Virus record (IMG/VR): IMGVR_UViG_3300034101_001295
Location: 1-39,991 of that record
Length of the DNA stretch: 39,991 bases
Strand: one strand, 5' to 3'
DNA from: a virus
Below the pieces are notes generated by a model. That model saw only the letters and a list, made by a program, of their open reading frames with translations. It was not told the DNA's origin and ran no database searches. Made by a program: the position numbers and the translations under genes. Every line of letters begins with the position of its first letter. Position 1 is the first letter of the stretch. Shown in pieces: positions 37,074-39,991 of this stretch.

Positions 37074-39110
37074 ATGGAAGATTTCGCAAGCGACCTTCTA
37101 GCACCAAAGCCCGCGAAGCAAGCGCCGACGGCTCCAGTACAACAGCCGCGCGGCATCAACATGGGGGCGGTTTCTGATACGGCAAAGATGGTGCCTGAGT
37201 ATGCGGCGGGCGGCGCTCTCGGTCTTGTCAAAGGCATTGCAGACTATGGCGTAGGCACCGCTCAAGCGGTTGCTAACCTTCCGTTCATGCCGGAAGGCGC
37301 CAAGAGCGCAATGAACTCGTACATGCAGATGCGCGAAGATGCCTATCGCAGCGCGGTCCCTAATGCGCAAGATAGCGTAGAGATCAGCAGGGCATTCGGC
37401 CGAGCGATTCCTGCTATCGGCATGACGCAATCTCAGGCTGCGCCAAGTTTAGTCGGGAGAATGGCGCAAAGCGCAAAAGTCGGCGGACTATCGGCGGCAA
37501 TGACTCCGTACGAAAACGATCCCGATAACTTTTGGCTCGGGAAAGGAATTCAGACCGGAATCGGTACTGCTTTGGCCTTTGCTGCTCCAGCCGTCATCGA
37601 GCCGATGTTTCGCGGATTGGCTGCGACGGTGAACGGGCTCGCGTCGAAGTTCAAGGGCGCGGCCAAGACGATGACCGGGCAGACCTCGCAGTCATCCGTT
37701 GCCAATCAACTGAAGATCGAACTGCAAAAAGAAAACATCGACTTCGACAATCTATCGAAAGAAGTCCGCAACGGGCTCGTCGAGGAAGCAAGACGTGCGC
37801 TCAAGGCTGGCGTCGATCTTGACCCGGCAGCGGTAGCGCGTCTCGCCAAGGCAGAATCGCAGGGGATCAAACTTACGCAAGGGCAAGCTACTCGCAATCC
37901 TCTTGCATGGTCCAGGGAGCAAAATCTAGCGCGCACTGAAGCCGGTCAGGACATCGCAGAACGATTCACGCAGCAGAACCGCGCCTTAGTGGAAGGCATG
38001 GACGATAGGGTGCTACGCACGGGCGCTGAAAGCGTTGACCCCTACGACGTAGGACGGGCGAACATCAGTTCGTTGCGTGACACTGACAAGGCGATGCGCT
38101 TTACCGTAGACGGCGCTTATGCCGTGGCAAAAGATCATCTCGGGCGAGCGGCCCCGATGGATGCGTCGACGTTTTCGAGGCAAGCGAATCTCTCGCTAGA
38201 TGACGGAATGCTAGGGGCGTATCTACCGGCAGAAGTTCGGACGATCCTTAATGATGTTTCATCCGGGAAGATCCCATTCAACGTCAACACGGCGGTGCAG
38301 ATAGATCGCGTTATGTCTGCGGCTCAACGAACGGCGGGGCCGGGTTCTCCGCAAAGCATGGCAATCGGCAAAGTGCGTGATGCGCTCAACAACGCGCCCA
38401 TTGCGGACAACGTAGGCGAGGCGGCGAAGGGCGCATTCGATGCCGCTCGGGGCTTGGCAAAGCAGCGGTTCGACGTGCTTGATGCAACCCCGGCAATGAA
38501 GGCGGCAGTGGAACCTGGGGCGAAGATTGCGCCGGAGAAGTTCATAGAGAAGTACGTCATCAGCCCAAGCGCATCTATCGATGACGTATCGGCGTTGATG
38601 AAGCAACTGGGTCCGTCTGCCAAGATGCAAATGCAGGGACAGATTATGGATTACCTGCGCACTCAAGCAACCAGCGGCGCATCTGCTGAAACGGCCAAGT
38701 TCTCTCAGGCAGCATTCAAGCGCGCACTGAATCGCATTGGTGACCGGAAACTAGAGCTTGTCTTCGGCAAGTCGGTAGCGAAAGGCTTGCGCAGCACGCA
38801 GTCAGTCGCGGAACTGGTGCAGGTTGACCCGATAGCGTCGGGTGTCAATCGATCATGGACGACGCCAGCAGCAATTGATTTCTTCGACCGAGTCGGGCAG
38901 ATGCCGGTAGTCGGCGCATTGATGGGGAAGCCGGGCGATCTTTATCGAGGCTACCTGTCCGGGCAGGCATTGAATAATCCGCTCGGAACTCCGCAGCAAC
39001 TAGGGCAAGCGGTCCTGCCGGAAGACTTATTGCGGCGGATCGTCCCGAGAGTCGGAATGCTTGGTGCTCCCCTGGGAGCGGCGGGCGCTGCTGGTGTTGT
39101 CAACCAATAG
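37074..39110 (+). CDS. Putative ejection/DNA-transfer protein 3
   Basis: This 678-residue protein has an N-terminal region with Gly/Ala-rich hydrophobic stretches (YAAGGALGLVKGIADYGVGT, then GKGIQTGIGTALAFAAPAVI). A long helical region follows: LKAGVDLDPAAVARLAKAES, then GIKLTQGQATRNPLAWSREQ. It ends in another hydrophobic segment (RVGMLGAPLGAAGAAGVV). The layout suits a large protein packaged in the head and inserted across the envelope during DNA entry. The LTxGQATRNP block recurs in such proteins of other podoviruses as far as I recall. Confidence 0.65.
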   Translation: MEDFASDLLAPKPAKQAPTAPVQQPRGINMGAVSDTAKMVPEYAAGGALGLVKGIADYGVGTAQAVANLPFMPEGAKSAMNSYMQMREDAYRSAVPNAQDSVEISRAFGRAIPAIGMTQSQAAPSLVGRMAQSAKVGGLSAAMTPYENDPDNFWLGKGIQTGIGTALAFAAPAVIEPMFRGLAATVNGLASKFKGAAKTMTGQTSQSSVANQLKIELQKENIDFDNLSKEVRNGLVEEARRALKAGVDLDPAAVARLAKAESQGIKLTQGQATRNPLAWSREQNLARTEAGQDIAERFTQQNRALVEGMDDRVLRTGAESVDPYDVGRANISSLRDTDKAMRFTVDGAYAVAKDHLGRAAPMDASTFSRQANLSLDDGMLGAYLPAEVRTILNDVSSGKIPFNVNTAVQIDRVMSAAQRTAGPGSPQSMAIGKVRDALNNAPIADNVGEAAKGAFDAARGLAKQRFDVLDATPAMKAAVEPGAKIAPEKFIEKYVISPSASIDDVSALMKQLGPSAKMQMQGQIMDYLRTQATSGASAETAKFSQAAFKRALNRIGDRKLELVFGKSVAKGLRSTQSVAELVQVDPIASGVNRSWTTPAAIDFFDRVGQMPVVGALMGKPGDLYRGYLSGQALNNPLGTPQQLGQAVLPEDLLRRIVPRVGMLGAPLGAAGAAGVVNQ

Positions 39111-39203
39111 ACCGGCGATCACGACTACCACAGGAACGATGATCATGCTCCATATGGCGGAAATCGGTTGATTCGGCATCAGTGAATGCAGCCAATCAAT
39201 CAT
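39027..39203 (-). CDS. Possible antisense membrane protein, 58 residues
   Basis: On the minus strand ATG 39203 follows GGAG (five-base spacing). It opens MIDWLHSLMPNQPISAIWSM, then IIVPVVVVIAGLLV, a strong membrane segment, and a polar tail that overlaps the end of the ejection gene. It would explain the otherwise empty 39111-39260. The direction opposite to all neighbours counts against it. Confidence 0.35.
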   Translation of the reverse strand: MIDWLHSLMPNQPISAIWSMIIVPVVVVIAGLLVDNTSSARRSQGSTKHSDSRDDPPQ

Positions 39204-39260
39204 GACGACTCCACAAGATAAACAGCCCGCAACCCTAAACCGAAATCAGGAGCAACGCAA

Positions 39261-39698
39261 GTGATCGACCGCCGCAGATCCGAGTTCCGAACAGACAGCG
39301 CCACGCTCGGAGCGATCCTGCTCGTGATGGGCTGGTTCGCAAGTCCGTGGAACGGCGACGACACGTTGTTCACACGTGTACTCGCATCGCAGGGATTGGA
39401 GCACGCATGGGGGATCATCATGATGCTGACGGGCGGGGCGAAGATCGTCGTATCGCTGGTGCTGATCCCGCGTCCTTGGATCGAGCCGTATTGGGATCGG
39501 ATCAAGGTAACGACGACGCTGCTGCTGGTATTCGTTGCAAGTTGGACTTTCCTGCACTTTGTTGAAGCCGAGCTATACACGCCGACTGTGCTTGCTCTGG
39601 GCGTGATCGCATTCGGGGCGCTTGCGACCCTGATACGGGATGCAACAACGCGAAAGGCGCTCAGGTGCAGATATGGCCGACTCGGTAACCACGGTTAG
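39261..39698 (+). CDS. Multi-span membrane protein before the holin-like gene
   Basis: A 145-residue protein from GTG 39261 with AGGAG eight bases upstream. It has about four hydrophobic segments (ATLGAILLVMGWFA; WGIIMMLTGGAKIVVSLVLI; VTTTLLLVFVASWTFLHFV; TVLALGVIAFGALATLI). It overlaps the next gene by 26 bases. Location at the head of the lysis cassette suggests a holin, antiholin or superinfection protein. No family is recognised. Confidence 0.6.
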   Translation: MIDRRRSEFRTDSATLGAILLVMGWFASPWNGDDTLFTRVLASQGLEHAWGIIMMLTGGAKIVVSLVLIPRPWIEPYWDRIKVTTTLLLVFVASWTFLHFVEAELYTPTVLALGVIAFGALATLIRDATTRKALRCRYGRLGNHG

Positions 39699-39991
39699 CG
39701 TAACAATTGGCACGGCGGCGGTCCTAGCGGATGTCTCCGGGCTGCTGCACTCGTACCCGCTCGTTTCGTTCATGGGAATGGGCTGTATCGGAGGCATCGC
39801 GGGTTGGGCGCTGGCAATGGATCGCGGCGAACTCGACAAGTCGAACGCGCGGCAGATAGCGTGCTTCCTATTTCGGCGGCTCATGCTCGGCGCTTGCATC
39901 GGCGTGGCGGCGTCGGTGTGGTGGTCTGACACCGAAATGAATCAAGGGTTGTGGATGCTGGTCACCGGGTTACTGTCGATTGACCCGGTGC
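39673..39991 (+). CDS. Holin-like membrane protein (continues at base 1)
   Basis: From ATG 39673 the frame encodes 106 complete codons before the window edge and continues at bases 1-56 for 124 residues in all. It has two or three membrane segments: SFMGMGCIGGIAGWALAM (about 32-49), LMLGACIGVAASVWW (about 70-84) and GLWMLVTGLLSI (about 92-103). Between the first two is a polar loop with DRGELDKSNARQ. Its C-terminus is basic. Directly before lysozyme, it is the best holin candidate: it would permeabilise the inner membrane and time lysis. Confidence 0.7.
   Translation, partial: MADSVTTVSVTIGTAAVLADVSGLLHSYPLVSFMGMGCIGGIAGWALAMDRGELDKSNARQIACFLFRRLMLGACIGVAASVWWSDTEMNQGLWMLVTGLLSIDPV

Noticed and set aside
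39982-39991. Window ends as physical cos ends (palindrome GTGCGCAC is formed at the join)
   Set aside because: The join falls inside a coding frame in the lysis cassette, far from terminase. The P22-like portal suggests headful packaging. The palindrome is short and could be where the circle was opened by chance.

Overview
The window reads as a complete genome of a temperate, short-tailed (podovirus-type) phage of about 40 kb, written as an opened circle. The decisive observation is that the last gene, a holin-like membrane protein starting at 39673, runs off the right edge and continues in frame at base 1 to a stop at 54-56. That stop overlaps the lysozyme start by the same ATGA used at most gene junctions here. 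A two-part Rz/Rz1 spanin implies a Gram-negative host. The integrase, RecT, portal and capsid families suggest a proteobacterium, but the species cannot be read from the sequence.

Layout. (1) Lysis: holin-like proteins (39261-56 across the join), T4-type lysozyme, a 37-residue membrane protein, an ADP-ribosyltransferase-domain protein inserted in the cassette, Rz and embedded Rz1 (to 2138). (2) A likely attP region with repeated arm-type sites (2126-2349) and a tyrosine integrase (to 3336). (3) A leftward early operon (6825 down to 3328): seven small genes chained by 4-base overlaps, then a RecT-type annealase, an unknown protein and an excisionase-like protein. (4) The immunity switch (6856-7956): a lambda-type repressor, a Cro-like protein, a 56-residue ORF, and divergent promoters that each carry the operator ATCACG-N3-CGTGAT three bases after a TTGACA box. 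(5) Rightward early and replication genes (8172-15147): several small DNA-binding proteins, a VRR-NUC nuclease, a second PD-(D/E)XK-like nuclease, a primase-helicase, and small zinc or HTH proteins. (6) Packaging, head, tail and ejection genes (15211-39110): terminase subunits, P22-like portal, scaffold, N4-gp56-type capsid protein, adaptor, gp10-like tail protein and three ejection-type proteins.

The most unusual part is the structural module. Threaded between its genes are a MptE/DUF115-like protein, a TPR-glycosyltransferase, a SAM methyltransferase and two GT-A-type glycosyltransferases. There is also a degenerate NodB-like (polysaccharide deacetylase) protein between terminase and portal. 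Together they look like a phage-borne system for building or editing glycans on the virion. Next to them are two tandem paralogous Ser/Thr-rich proteins and a five-repeat protein. The repeat protein appears to be extended by a -1 ribosomal frameshift at a dnaX-type A AAA AAG slippery site. Other compact features are an out-of-frame basic microprotein behind an extended Shine-Dalgarno, an out-of-frame membrane microprotein, a long TerS/TerL overlap, and three tandem hairpins upstream of the capsid gene.

No stretch longer than about 300 bases lacks a gene. No tRNA, rRNA, CRISPR array, insertion sequence or reverse transcriptase was seen. All family names come from motif recognition by eye; no database search was run.
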